Source: Gemella haemolysans (GTDB lineage Bacteria; Bacillota; Bacilli; Staphylococcales; Gemellaceae). From it: a stretch of DNA of 64,000 nt. The notes under the pieces were generated by a model that was not told the DNA's origin, did not search any database, and was given only the letters and a program-made list of their open reading frames with translations. Positions 54,520 through 64,000 of the stretch are shown piece after piece (within the stretch, counting starts at the first letter, position 1; each line of letters starts with the position of its first letter). The DNA lies in contig NZ_JAQMFS010000010.1 in assembly GCF_028308085.1 (NCBI RefSeq), forward strand, positions 33,684 to 97,683. Reading direction: 5' to 3'. Made by a program: the position numbers and the translations under genes.

Positions 54520-57500
54520 TCCTACTACTACAAATTTAGTGTCAGGACGAACTGTTGGTGTGTAAGAAGCTTTGATTGTTTTACCATTCTTATCTTTACG
54601 TACAACTTCTACTGGAGTAGCTGTTCCTACGAAGTTTGGTTCTGGAGTGAACGTTACTTTACCGTCTTTATCGATTGTGTAAGTTCCTTCTCCTGGTACT
54701 TTCTTCTCAGTTGTTCCATCATCAAATGTTGGCGGTACTGTAGTGTCTACATCACCTTTGAATACTGGAGTATTAGATTGAGGTTGTCCTTTAGCACCTT
54801 CAGATACTACGTTTTCTGTAGTTGTTTTACCTAATACTGTTGGTGTGTATTTAGCTGTTACTGGTGTTCCGTTTTCGTCAACACGTTTAACTGTTACACC
54901 TTTAGCTTTTCCTACGAAGTCTTTTTCTGGAGTGAATGTTACAGTTCCATCTGGAGCTACTGTGTAAGTACCTTCATTTGGTACTACTTTTGTAGTTGAA
55001 CCATCTTCGAATGTTGGCGCTACTTTTTCATCGATTGGTACTGTTATAGTTTTACCGTTTACTTTAGTAGTTCCTGGTGTGAATACTGGAGTCTCAGATT
55101 GAGGTTGTCCTTTTTCACCGATTGATGTTACGTCTTTACCTGCTGGCGTTACTGGTAACACTACTGGAGTGTAAGTAGCTGTTACTGGTGTTCCATTTTT
55201 GTCAACACGTTTAACTGTTACACCTTTAGCTTGACCTGTGAAGTCTTTTTCTGGAGTGAATGTTACAGTTCCATCTGGAGCTACTGTGTAAGTTCCTTCT
55301 CCTGGTACTTCTTTTGTAGTTGAACCATCTTCGAATGTAGCTGGTTTAGTATCATCAAGATCTACAGTTTTTTCTACACCGTTAACTGTTGTTTTACCTT
55401 TTGTAAATACTGGAGTTCCAGTTTGTTTAGCACCTTGTACATCCGTTGTAGTTACACCTTCTGCAGTTGGTGTTACTGGTTTAACTGTTGGTGTGTATTT
55501 AGCTGTTACTTCTGTTCCATTTTTGTCAACACGTTTAACTGTTACACCACTAGCTTTACCAGTGAATTGTGGTTCTGGAGTAAATGTTACTACACCATTT
55601 TCATCGATAGTGTAAGTTCCTTCTCCTGGTACTTCTTTCGTAGTTGAACCATCATCGAATGTTGGTTTAACAGTTTCGTCGATTTTAACAGTTACTTCTT
55701 TACCATTAACTGTTGTTTTACCATCAGTAAATACTGGAGTTCCAGTTTGTTTAGCACCTTGTACATCTTCAGATACTACGTCATCTGATGTTGGTGTTAC
55801 TGGTTTAACCGTTGGTGTATATTTAGCTGTAGCTGGAGTTCCGTTTGTATCTTTACGTTGAACTTCAACACCTTGTGCTTTACCTGTGAAGTTTGGTTCT
55901 GGTTTGAATGTTACTTCACCAGTTTCTGGGTTGATTGTGTAAGTTCCTTCTCCTGGTACTTCTACTGAAGTTTCATCAGTTGGTTCGCCAGTTTCTGGAT
56001 CGATTAATTTAGCTGGTACTGTTGGATCGATTGGAGCTTTTTCGTGTCCTTCAGTGAATGTTGGAGTTCCACTTTGCTCTTGACCTTGTGCACCTTCAGA
56101 AGTTACCCCTTTTGCAGTTGGTTTAACAGGCGTGATATTCGGAGTATAAGTTGTTGTTACAGCTGTTCCGTTTTTATCTTTCGCTTGAACTGTTACTGGT
56201 TGAACTGGACCTGCGTAAGTTTTATCTGTTGGAGTGAATACTGCAACTGGATCTTTACCGTCTTCTATTTTAAGAGTGTATTTACCAATTACATTTCCTT
56301 TTGGATCTTTAGCTGGTACTTCTGGTGCTGATTGTCCATCTTCACCTAATAATGTGTAAGTATCTGGATCGATATCTACAGATTTTTCTGTTTTAGCTCC
56401 TGTTACAGGATCTTTAACAACTGCTGAACCACCTGTGAATTTAACCGGTTGTTCTTGTGCTTGACCTTGAATGTCACTAGAGATAGATGGTTCTGCTTTT
56501 GGAGAAGTTCCAACCACTGTTGGTGTAAATGTACCAGTTGCTGGTGTTCCATTTGTATCAACACGTTTTACAGTTACACCTTTAGCTTTTCCTACGAAAT
56601 CTGGTTTTGGTTTAAAGTGAACCGTTCCATCTGGATCTACTCTGTATGTTCCTTCATCTGTTACAACTTCAGTAACTTCTTGACCTGTAGTTGGATCAAT
56701 TAGTTTGGCAGGTACATTTTCATCGATAGGTACTTCTTTTTCTTCATTACCAATCATCGCTTTACCACCATGGAATTTCGGTGTTCCACTTTGTTCTGCA
56801 CCTTGAATATCCGCTGTTGTTACATCGTCTCCTTCTGGATCAGCAGGAACTACTACCGCTGTATAGTCAGCTGTTACCGGTGTTCCGTTTGTATCTTTAC
56901 TTTGAACTTTGATTGGTGTTCCTTTACCTGTGAATTGTTTATCTGGAGTGAATGTTACTTCTCCAGTTTCTGGGTTAACTGTGTATGTTCCTTCTCCATC
57001 AATTGTTACTGAGTCTACTGGTTGACCAGTTTTTGGATCGATTAATTTAGCTGGTTCTTTAGTATCGATAGGAACTTCTACTTCTTTTCCATCAATGATT
57101 GTTTTACCAGGTTTGAATTCAGGAGTACCTTTTTGTTCTGCTCCTTGGATATCTTTTGTGAATGTATCTACACCTTTTGGTGTTACTGGTTTAACAGTTG
57201 GTGTGTAAGTTGCTGTTGTTGGAGTTCCATTCGCATCTTTAGCTTGAACTGTTGCTGGTACTGGAGTACCCGTAAAGTCTTTATTTGGTGTGAATGTTAC
57301 TTTACCTGTTGTTGGATCGATTGTGTATGTACCAACTTCTTTTCCGTTAGCGTCTTTTGCTGGAATTGTTGTTTCATCAGTTGGTTGTCCAGTAGCTGGA
57401 TCGATTAATTTAGCTGGTTGTTCAGCATCGATCTTCATAGGAACTTTTTTATCTCCAGGCGTGAATGTTGGAGTTCCTTCTTGAGGTTGTCCTTGTGCGC

Positions 57501-58960
57501 CTTCAGTAGATTTTGGAGTTCCCGTTGGTTCTACTGGAGTGATGTTTGGAGTGTAAGTTGTTGTTACTGGTGTTCCATTTGTATCTTTAGCTTGGATAGT
57601 AACTGGTTGTACTTCACCTGCATATGTTTTATCAGTTGGTGTAAATACCGCAGTTGCTTTACCGTCTACAACTTTAAGTGTGTATGTACCGATAACATCT
57701 CCTGCTGGGTTTTTAGCCGGTACTGATTCTGCTGGTTGTCCATTTTCACCTAATAATGTAAATGAATTAGGGTCAAGTGGTACTTCTTTTTCAACACCAT
57801 TAACAGTTGCTTTACCAGGTTTGAATGTTACTTCTTTAGATTGTTCAACACCTTGTACATCAGTTGTTTCAGCTGGTTCTGCAGTTGGTGTTACACCTAC
57901 GATTGTTGGAGTATAAGTTGTTTTAACTTTAGTTCCATTTTCGTCTTCTGCTTGAACGTTAGCTGGTTGTACTTTACCTTTGTATTCTTTGTTGGTTGGT
58001 GTGAATGTTACTTTGTTAGTAGCTGGGTCAATTGTGTATTCCCCTACTTTGTTTCCTTCTGGATCTAAGGCGTCTACTGGAGTACCAGGCGCTACTGGGT
58101 TACCTGAAGCATCAAGTAGAACCGCTGAGTTAGCTTTGATTGGTACTGATTTTTTAACACCTTCTACTGTTGTTTCACCAGGTGCAAATGATACAGTTCC
58201 ATCTTGTGGTTGTCCTTGGATACCTGAAGATTCTGCTGGTGTTGCTGTTGGTGTTACACCTACGATGTGTGGAGTATAAGTAGTGTTTACTTTAGTTCCG
58301 TTTTTATCTTCTGCTTGTACTTTAGCTGGTGTTACTTTACCAGTGTAAGTTTTGTCAGTTGGTGTGAATGTTACTTCACCTGTTGCTGGGTTTACTGTGT
58401 ATTCCCCTACTTTATTACCTTTTTCATCTAATGCATCTACTGGTCCAGTTGCTTCTGTTCCATCTGGATTTAATAGTTTTACAGAGTTTTCTTTAATTGG
58501 TACTTCTGCATTTCCTGCTGTAAATGTAGGAGTTCCTTTTTGAGTCTCACCTTGTACTCCTGCTGAGTCTGCTGGTTTAGCTGTTGGTTCTACAGCAGTT
58601 ACTGTTGGAGTGTATTTTGTAGTAGCTGTCGCTGTTACTGGTTGACCATCTTTATCTTGACCTACTGGTGCTGTTAATGTTACGTCAACACCTGAAGCTG
58701 TTCCTGTGAATGTTGGAAGTGGTTGGAATGTTACTTCACCTGTTGTTGGGTTGATTGTGTAAGTTCCTTCTCCATCTACAGTTACAGAGTCAACTTTAGC
58801 TCCGGTTTTCGGATCTACTAATTTAGCTGGGTACTGTGCATTTGGTGTTACTGGTGTAGCTGAATCACCTTCTGTTTTGAATGTTGGAGTTTTCTTCTGT
58901 TCTTTACCTTGAACATCTGTTGATGTTTCTGGATCTGTAGTGATTTCTTTTGGAGTTACC
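54520..58960. repeat. CshA-type fibril repeat array
   Basis: About 13 coding repeats of roughly 300 bp contain GTACTTTC/TACTGGAGT-type blocks for TPVF and KRVDKNGTP. Those at 54.8-55.8 kb share the longest identical runs. Others carry an EAVDALD-type insertion with lower identity. Confidence 0.75.
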
Positions 58961-60347
58961 GTTGGAATATATACAGCATCCATAGTTTTCGTAGTAGTTG
59001 TATGTGTACCGTCATTGATGTTTTCAAGTTGGTTTTGAGCTGTTAATGCAGTCCATCCAGTAGATTCACCATTTGAATCTACAGCACGTAATACGATACC
59101 ATCAGCTTTACCTACGAAGTTAGCTTCTGGAGTAAATGTAACCTTATCATCTGTTACTGTATATGTACCTTGACCTGCTTTAGTGTAAGTTTTTGTTAAT
59201 GTTCCATCTGGATTAACAATCATAACACCTTCAGATTGAACTTTCTTAGTAGTTTCTGCGCTAATTACGTTACTTCGCTCAGTATACTGGATTTTACCGT
59301 ATGAGTTGAATGTAGTTTTTCCGTTGTTAGAACCTAGGTCAGATGCATCGTCACCTAATGGACGTGTTCTGAATTCGATACCTACTGATTGAGTTTCACC
59401 TTGTTTACCCGTAGTTTCTTCTTTATCTCCACGTGGTGGGTGAATTACTTGGATTTGATTATCTTCTACTTCCCCAGAGTATGCAATTCCATTTGGTCTT
59501 TCTACTTGAGCTTCATCTTTTGCGATACGAACACGGAAGTTTACAACATCTTTACTAGTATCAACTACTTGAGTATTTGTAAATGTTAATTCTACTGTTT
59601 GATCATTTCCTGTTACTGTAGCAATATTAGATTCTTCACCTTTATCAAATTTACCGTTTCCGTTGAAATCAATAAATCCACGCACATAAGCTGGTGCAAC
59701 GGTATCTGTGTATTTTTCATTACCATTAGCTGAAGCTCGAACTTTAACTTTATAAGTGTTCTCCGGACCTCTAACTAATTGTACTTCTGGACGACCCGTA
59801 TCTTTATTAATATGTACATCTTCTGGAGCAATAAGTTGATCTACACCTTCATCGGCATTGTCTTTCTCGTCATCTGAATCAACTCCGATTACACGAGTAC
59901 CTGGAGCTGAGTCGATATCAGCTTTTACTTTACCTAAGTATGGTTGTTGAATTTGTTTAATTGCTTTTGTATCATAATCAATAGATTGTGTTCTTAAGTA
60001 GTGTTCAGCCATTCCATAAGATTCTGGAAGATCACCAAAGTCTGAGAACTTAATACCAATCATAGAAGACTGTTGTCCAGAAGACATGATATAAAATCCT
60101 ACTTCACTTACATTTGCCGTAGATAACACTGGAGTTCCAGATCCGTTTTGATTTATGTAACCTCCAAACACTTGTGAACCTAGACCTGCAGTAGCTGCAT
60201 CAGGAGTCGCAAATTTTTTACCACTTAGAGCATTATAGAATTTTTCATCTTGCCATTTAAGGACAGCAGTTTTACCACCATTCATATCTTTAAATTGATC
60301 AAGAGGCTTATAGGCATTTTTATTAGAACCATATCCAACAATTGCAG

Positions 60348-61901
60348 CTAAGTCCCATGGAGTACCATCTGTCGTATAAATCTCAGACTCAAGAGGCCAA
60401 TATCTTCCCCAGAAGTCATAACGATACCAGGTTTTACAGGTTTACCGTTATAAGTCGCTGTTACATCAAATTTAACCCCAGCTGCTTGACCATTTTTAGG
60501 CTGTCCTGCAGGATTTGTTCCTGCGATTGTTGTTTTAGCTCCACCAGTTGTTATACCAGAATTAGCAACGTGTGTCCATCTATTTTGAGGATTAGCTCCA
60601 AGTCCTGTTGCACCATTATCTGGGTTAAATTTATTTTCTTTATCTGGTTGATAAGAACTTTCTAAATCAGTTCCCGCAACACGGTTTTTAAATATTTCAG
60701 TTGATTCAAACGGTTTCAGTTCTTTAACTTTCATAGTAACGATATAACCAGGAATCAATTCTTTTGTATATGTAGAACCAATTTGAAGCTGATTATTTGC
60801 GTTTAATCCTGTCCATGCACTCGTATCTCCAAAGTCTAACCATTGGATTTGGTCATTTAAGTCTTTAATTTCTTTTAAATTATTTTCTTTAGTTCTAACT
60901 TTTATATCTGATAATGAAGAATAACCATGATCTTCTAACCATTTATTACCTGTTTCAGTACTTGCATCTTTAAGAGTTGTTGTAGTTGCTTCCGCTAATA
61001 CTACGTCGAATTTACCGTTACGTTTAGCTCCAGCGTTCTCTAACTCTGTGTAAACAGCTTTAATAGAGTTGCTTAATTCTGCTAAACTTTTAGCGATTTG
61101 TTCTGTAGTCGCTTTGTCATTTCCTAATAATTCTTTAGCTACTTTTAATGCTTCTTCATTTTTCACTACTGCAGCTTGTACTGCTGGTTTTGCTTCTACT
61201 TTTAAGTCTTTTTTGCTTAATTCAGTTTTAGCAAGTGTGTTAGTTACTTCTGCTTCTGAAGCTACTTGTGTTAATTCTTTTTTAGCTGCTGCTACTTCTT
61301 TTTCTTCTTTTGTAGCTTTTGCTTCTTTAGCTTTTTGTTCAGCTTCTTTTTTCTCTTCTAATTTTTTGTCGAAAGCTTGAGCTTTAGCTTCTGTTACTAC
61401 TTGGCTTAAAGCTTGCACTGCTTGTGCTTGTGCGTCTACTTCTGTTTGTGTAGCTTCTTCGTTTGCTAATACAGCTTTAGCTGCTGCTAATGCCTCTTTT
61501 GCTGCTTCTACAGCTGCTTTGTCAGCGTCTTGAGCTGATTTTAATTTTTCTTCTAATGTTGCGATGCTTGCTTTTAAGATTTCTTTCTTAACTTCCGCTT
61601 TTGGAGTTTCTGCCCCTACTTTTTCTGCTACTGCTGCTGCAACATTTTCTTTTGTAGTTTCTACAACAGGTTTTGCTTCTGCTTTTGGTGTAGCTTCTGC
61701 TTTTTCACCTGCGTTTGTTGTATTATCTACAGTTATATTGTTTGATACTTCTTCAGCAGCTTGTACTGCTCCGGCACCAAAAAAGATACTCGCACCGATT
61801 ACTACTGATGCTGTACCAACTTTAAACTTCTTGATAGAATAAGACTCTACTTTTGTACCTTGTTTGGTATCTTTTAGATATTGATTATTTTTTCCTACCA
61901 T
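60348..61901 (-). CDS. N-terminal part of the CshA-like adhesin (YSIRK signal, coiled coil)
   Basis: This 517-residue frame starts MVGKNNQYLKDTKQ and has the YSIRK-type signal YSIKKFKVGTASVVIGASIF with cleavage near VQAAEE. Residues about 60-300 are Ala/Lys/Glu-rich helices, and residues about 310-480 form part of the adhesive head. The frame runs as far as MTSGEDIG and then ends at 60348 in unrelated sequence (LLSLRFIRQM). The matching continuation PLESEIYTTDGTPW lies in another frame and leads into the 53014-60397 segment. One missing base in GGCC at 60395-60398 explains the break. The ATG has AAGGAGG upstream. Joined, the protein would have about 2960 residues. It may be a true null allele, a phase-off state or a sequencing error. 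Confidence 0.85.
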   Translation of the reverse strand: MVGKNNQYLKDTKQGTKVESYSIKKFKVGTASVVIGASIFFGAGAVQAAEEVSNNITVDNTTNAGEKAEATPKAEAKPVVETTKENVAAAVAEKVGAETPKAEVKKEILKASIATLEEKLKSAQDADKAAVEAAKEALAAAKAVLANEEATQTEVDAQAQAVQALSQVVTEAKAQAFDKKLEEKKEAEQKAKEAKATKEEKEVAAAKKELTQVASEAEVTNTLAKTELSKKDLKVEAKPAVQAAVVKNEEALKVAKELLGNDKATTEQIAKSLAELSNSIKAVYTELENAGAKRNGKFDVVLAEATTTTLKDASTETGNKWLEDHGYSSLSDIKVRTKENNLKEIKDLNDQIQWLDFGDTSAWTGLNANNQLQIGSTYTKELIPGYIVTMKVKELKPFESTEIFKNRVAGTDLESSYQPDKENKFNPDNGATGLGANPQNRWTHVANSGITTGGAKTTIAGTNPAGQPKNGQAAGVKFDVTATYNGKPVKPGIVMTSGEDIGLLSLRFIRQMVLHGT

Positions 61902-62590
61902 TATTTTCCTCCTTTAATTCTTTTAAATATTAATACCTTGAATAGCCGATTATTGAATAACTTATCTTAAGTCCCCATAGGAATAGGATTCTACTTATAT
62001 ATCTTCTCGGTTGTGTTGTTATTAAAACAAATAACTCTCCCAACTTTAAATTTGTTCTTTGATTGATATATTCAATTTTCTGCTATTGTGTACCTTTTTG
62101 ATAATATTAGTAAACTAATGATGAGATTCACACATCGGAACTCATAAATAATTTTACCTAATTTTAATTCTTTTGTCCATAAAAAACCCTTATAAATTCT
62201 CAAAATATTTTAAAATATTTCACAATGATAATCATTAATTTATTTTAATATCATTTTCTCTATCACTCATTCTCGAAAAAACTGTTTTAATAAGACTTAA
62301 TCTTCTATTTATATTATTTACAAAAGTTACAGACTTTTGCAAAAATTATTTTCAAAATAAACAAATTAATTCTTTTTATAAAAGAATCTAACCTGTATTC
62401 TTCGTCTACTTTTGTAGGTGTTTATCAACTTTTTAAACTAGAGAATGTTTTCGAAATATCTCACTATATTATAACTATAATCAATCTTTGTTAATCTTAT
62501 TAATTAATCATATATTTTATTTTAGGGATTTTAAAAATCTTTAATAAAATTTAATAAAATCCTTCTTGGTATTTACTATTTTTATATAAA
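61902..62590. other. Long AT-rich intergenic region before the sigma-like genes
   Basis: About 690 bases separate the divergent adhesin and sigma-like genes. I see no coding region, repeat or strong hairpin. It presumably holds the adhesin promoter, which I cannot place. Confidence 0.4.
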
Positions 62591-62592
62591 TC

Positions 62593-62601
62593 TGTTATAA
62601 T
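62593..62601 (+). promoter_or_regulatory. Extended -10 promoter of the first sigma-like gene
   Basis: TGTTATAAT at 62593-62601 predicts a start near 62608, about 50 bases before the ATG. The -35 region (TTACTA) is weak. Confidence 0.55.
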
Positions 62602-62657
62602 CATTATCCCCGCCAACCCCCTTACATTAAATTATTTAATTTAAAGGAGTTAAAGTT

Positions 62658-63077
62658 ATGAAAAGATACAAAATAGATAATAATCATGTAGTAGACGTAC
62701 CAGATGAGGTATTTTCAGCAATTAGATATTATAGTTATAAAGAAAGATATCTAAAAATGAAAGATGCCAAGCACAACATCATACATTTCTATGAATTCGA
62801 TACTGAAGATAGCGACGGGGAAAATCTCGTAAGAGACCCTTCTCCATTGCCTGATGTATTAATTATTACTAATGAAACTTATAATGAATTGTATAATGCA
62901 CTAGCTACATTATCGATAGAAGATCAACTTCTATTGTACAATTTATTCGTAAAAGGGGAATCTTTAAGGAGTATTGCACTTAGGGAAAACAGCAATGCTA
63001 TGGCAATCAGCCGCCATCGTGACAAGTTGTTCAAGAAGTTGGCTATAATTCTTATTCAGTATAAGATTAAGAGATAG
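62658..63077 (+). CDS. Sigma-70 region 4-like regulator
   Basis: The 139-residue protein has an N-terminal half without a recognised domain (MKRYKIDNNHVVDVPDEVF). Its C-terminal half is sigma region 4-like: TLSIEDQLLLYNLFVKGESLRSIALRENSNAMAISRHRDKLFKKL (about 82-127), a helix-turn-helix preceded by the usual acidic helix. Region 2, which binds the -10 element and core polymerase, is absent, so it may act as a DNA-binding partner or anti-sigma-like modulator rather than a full sigma factor. AAAGGAGTTAAAGTT precedes the ATG. It lies upstream of a second sigma-like gene on the same strand. Confidence 0.65.
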   Translation: MKRYKIDNNHVVDVPDEVFSAIRYYSYKERYLKMKDAKHNIIHFYEFDTEDSDGENLVRDPSPLPDVLIITNETYNELYNALATLSIEDQLLLYNLFVKGESLRSIALRENSNAMAISRHRDKLFKKLAIILIQYKIKR

Positions 63078-63082
63078 TACTC

Positions 63083-63152
63083 TGTGAACTTTGTGTGAAC
63101 TTTTACACAAAACTTGTTACAAAGTTCAAAAAAATTCACTATTAATAGTGAA
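63083..63152 (+). promoter_or_regulatory. Repeat-rich regulatory region before the second sigma-like gene
   Basis: TGTGAACTTT occurs at 63083-63092 and 63094-63103, an 11-base spacing. GAACTTTG (63086-63093) is inverted as CAAAGTTC (63120-63127). TTCACTATTAATAGTGAA (63135-63152) is a perfect 18-base palindrome. None has a T-run, so these look like protein-binding sites rather than a terminator. Confidence 0.5.
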
Positions 63153-63300
63153 GGGGATTTTTCGTAAGGGGGTATATTTATTTATATTTTATAACACCGA
63201 AAATCCAACCCATCTCTTCTATCATTTCATAATTTACTTTCTATTACCGTCTTTATAGAGATATTTATGTAGGGAGTGGCTATTAAGGAGGGGAGTAATT

Positions 63301-63819
63301 ATGAGACAGTACTATTTAACTGATAGGGAGACTGAATCATTTTATGAATTATTAGAAATTAAAAAAGACTTAATAACTATGGCTCTTTACAAAGTAAAGA
63401 TACCGAGAAAACTTCACCATGAATTTTACAGTTATGGTTTGGAAGGTTTATTAGTCAGTTTTTTGATTCTCAATGAAGGGAAAATTGAGGAAAAAGATTT
63501 TGATCGTTTTGCCTTCGTTACTATTAAAAGAAAATTAATCGATGAGATTCGCTATAGAAACAAAGAGAAAAGCATACCTCTAGATATTTTCGATAATAAC
63601 AAATTGGATGCGACAGATGACAGCTACTCATATGTATACATTCAGCTGTTCGAGTATTTGAAGAACACCTTAGATGAACAAGAACTTAAGTTTTTCTGCG
63701 AGTTTATAAAATCTCTAAATATGAAAAAGACCGCAGAAGCTATGAACATTTCGTTACGAACTGCGTATAGAATCCACAAACAAATTAAGGGAGTTTGTGA
63801 AAATTTTTTATTGAGTTAA
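63301..63819 (+). CDS. Alternative sigma-70 factor (ComX/SigH-like)
   Basis: The 172-residue protein has a region 2-like segment (FDRFAFVTIKRKLIDEIRYRNKEKS, about 61-85), whose FxxxKFRNRxxDxxR-like pattern contacts core polymerase and the -10 element. A region 4-like helix-turn-helix follows (TLDEQELKFFCEFIKSLNMKKTAEAMNISLRTAYRIHKQIKG, about 122-163). It is about the length of streptococcal ComX and Bacillus SigH-type factors. GGAGGGGAG before the ATG is a strong ribosome site. It may direct competence or another special regulon; the sequence cannot tell which. It follows the region 4-only gene by about 220 bases, with possible operator sites between them. Confidence 0.75.
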   Translation: MRQYYLTDRETESFYELLEIKKDLITMALYKVKIPRKLHHEFYSYGLEGLLVSFLILNEGKIEEKDFDRFAFVTIKRKLIDEIRYRNKEKSIPLDIFDNNKLDATDDSYSYVYIQLFEYLKNTLDEQELKFFCEFIKSLNMKKTAEAMNISLRTAYRIHKQIKGVCENFLLS

Positions 63820-63910
63820 TATTATAAATATCCGCCACTCTCTATGTGAATATCAATGTCTTTTTATAAAATTTACAGCAAACACAAAGACACCCTCGAA
63901 AAATATTGAT

Positions 63911-63930
63911 CTGACCCCAAAAAGTTAGAC
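63911..63930 (+). mobile_element. Possible left end of an IS3-family element
   Basis: TGACCCCAAAAAGTTAGACT resembles the terminal inverted repeat of IS3-family elements in streptococci and relatives. The rest of any element would lie beyond the window, so this is tentative. Confidence 0.35.
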
Positions 63931-63933
63931 TTA

Positions 63934-63968
63934 GGATAGCGTAGTAGTTATAATGACTGCTACGCTAT
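63934..63968. terminator. Hairpin terminator near the right edge
   Basis: GATAGCGTAGTAGT pairs with ACTGCTACGCTATC (one G-U pair) and is followed by TTTTTTATATTT. It could terminate the sigma-factor transcript or lie inside the possible IS end. Confidence 0.75.
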
Positions 63969-64000
63969 CTTTTTTATATTTATACAGTCATATGTTCTAT

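Larger units (their letters stand above)
53014..60397 (-). pseudogene. CshA-like fibrillar adhesin, main part after a frameshift
   Basis: This frame continues the N-terminal part at 60348-61901 after a one-base loss near 60395 (PLESEIYTTDGTPW...). It holds the rest of the head, including FIDFNGNGKFDKGEES near the point where fibril repeats begin. About 13-14 CshA-type repeats of roughly 100 residues follow (VQGxxQxGTPTF...VPGEGTYTVxPDGTVTFTPEKDFxGxAxGVTVKRVDxNGTP). Next come about ten 50-residue repeats (VFKDKDGNVIPGTxTEEG...IPGYKxVxTKxLPNGDTEHVYEKV), then LANTG, a hydrophobic helix and RKRKKED. CshA proteins form surface fibrils that bind fibronectin and other bacteria. The first internal ATG is at 60285 but would lack a signal peptide. 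As it stands, the protein cannot be exported and anchored unless the frame is restored. Confidence 0.85.

Overview
The window is low-GC Firmicute DNA. The most likely source is a Gemella-like oral or mucosal commensal. That is an inference from gene content: Bacillus-type housekeeping genes (a yabN-like gene, mnmM/ytqB, a CYTH protein) sit beside Streptococcus-style surface biology (a wzg-wzh-wzd-wze capsule locus, giant YSIRK adhesins with MucBP and CshA-type repeats, an SEC10/PgrA surface protein, and a cell-wall-binding repeat protein). I see no tRNA, rRNA or CRISPR array.

Layout. 1-717: 5' part of a secreted Excalibur and cell-wall-binding-repeat protein that runs off the left edge. 963-3366: a heavy-metal P1B-type ATPase with a small membrane partner. 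3766-6150: a yabN-like, mnmM, CYTH operon. 6192-7690: a Fic-domain gene behind four 51-bp repeats. 7826-10005: two overlapping genes for helical-repeat proteins with C-terminal helix-hairpin-helix motifs. 10230-13647: rfbB and rfbC, with rfbB flanked by two convergent, Fst/par-like type I toxin-antitoxin modules plus decayed pieces of further copies. 13815-16517: an ISL3-like remnant, a membrane-protein gene and a frameshifted ISL3-like element. 16716-17781: a Panacea-domain antitoxin with a candidate toxin. 18586-38187: a polysaccharide locus read on the minus strand from a promoter near 38160. It runs from a DagK-like kinase through wzg, wzh, wzd, wze, an initiating sugar transferase, a Stealth phosphotransferase, several glycosyltransferases, wzy, glf and an acyltransferase to a wzx flippase. 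A plus-strand SEC10/PgrA-like surface gene interrupts it at 20334-23246. 38683-40823: two DUF4064-like membrane proteins and a frameshifted secreted protein. 41266-61901: two giant wall-anchored adhesins, 2520 residues and about 2960 residues (the second frameshifted), with two glycosyltransferase genes and a PD-(D/E)XK nuclease-family gene between them. 62658-63819: two sigma-factor-like genes. A possible insertion-sequence end lies near 63911.

How it works together. Most of the window builds or decorates the cell envelope. The capsule-type locus should make a lipid-linked repeat unit containing galactofuranose (glf and an adjacent transferase) and probably a phosphodiester link (Stealth protein), export it through Wzx, polymerise it with Wzy, and attach it through the LCP protein, with Wzd/Wze/Wzh controlling length. 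rfbB and rfbC supply part of the dTDP-rhamnose pathway; rfbA and rfbD are not in the window. The adhesins are probably sortase-anchored, and the two glycosyltransferases between them may glycosylate them. Type I and type II toxin-antitoxin modules and insertion-sequence debris cluster between the rfb genes and the main polysaccharide operon, marking 10-18 kb as a plastic zone.
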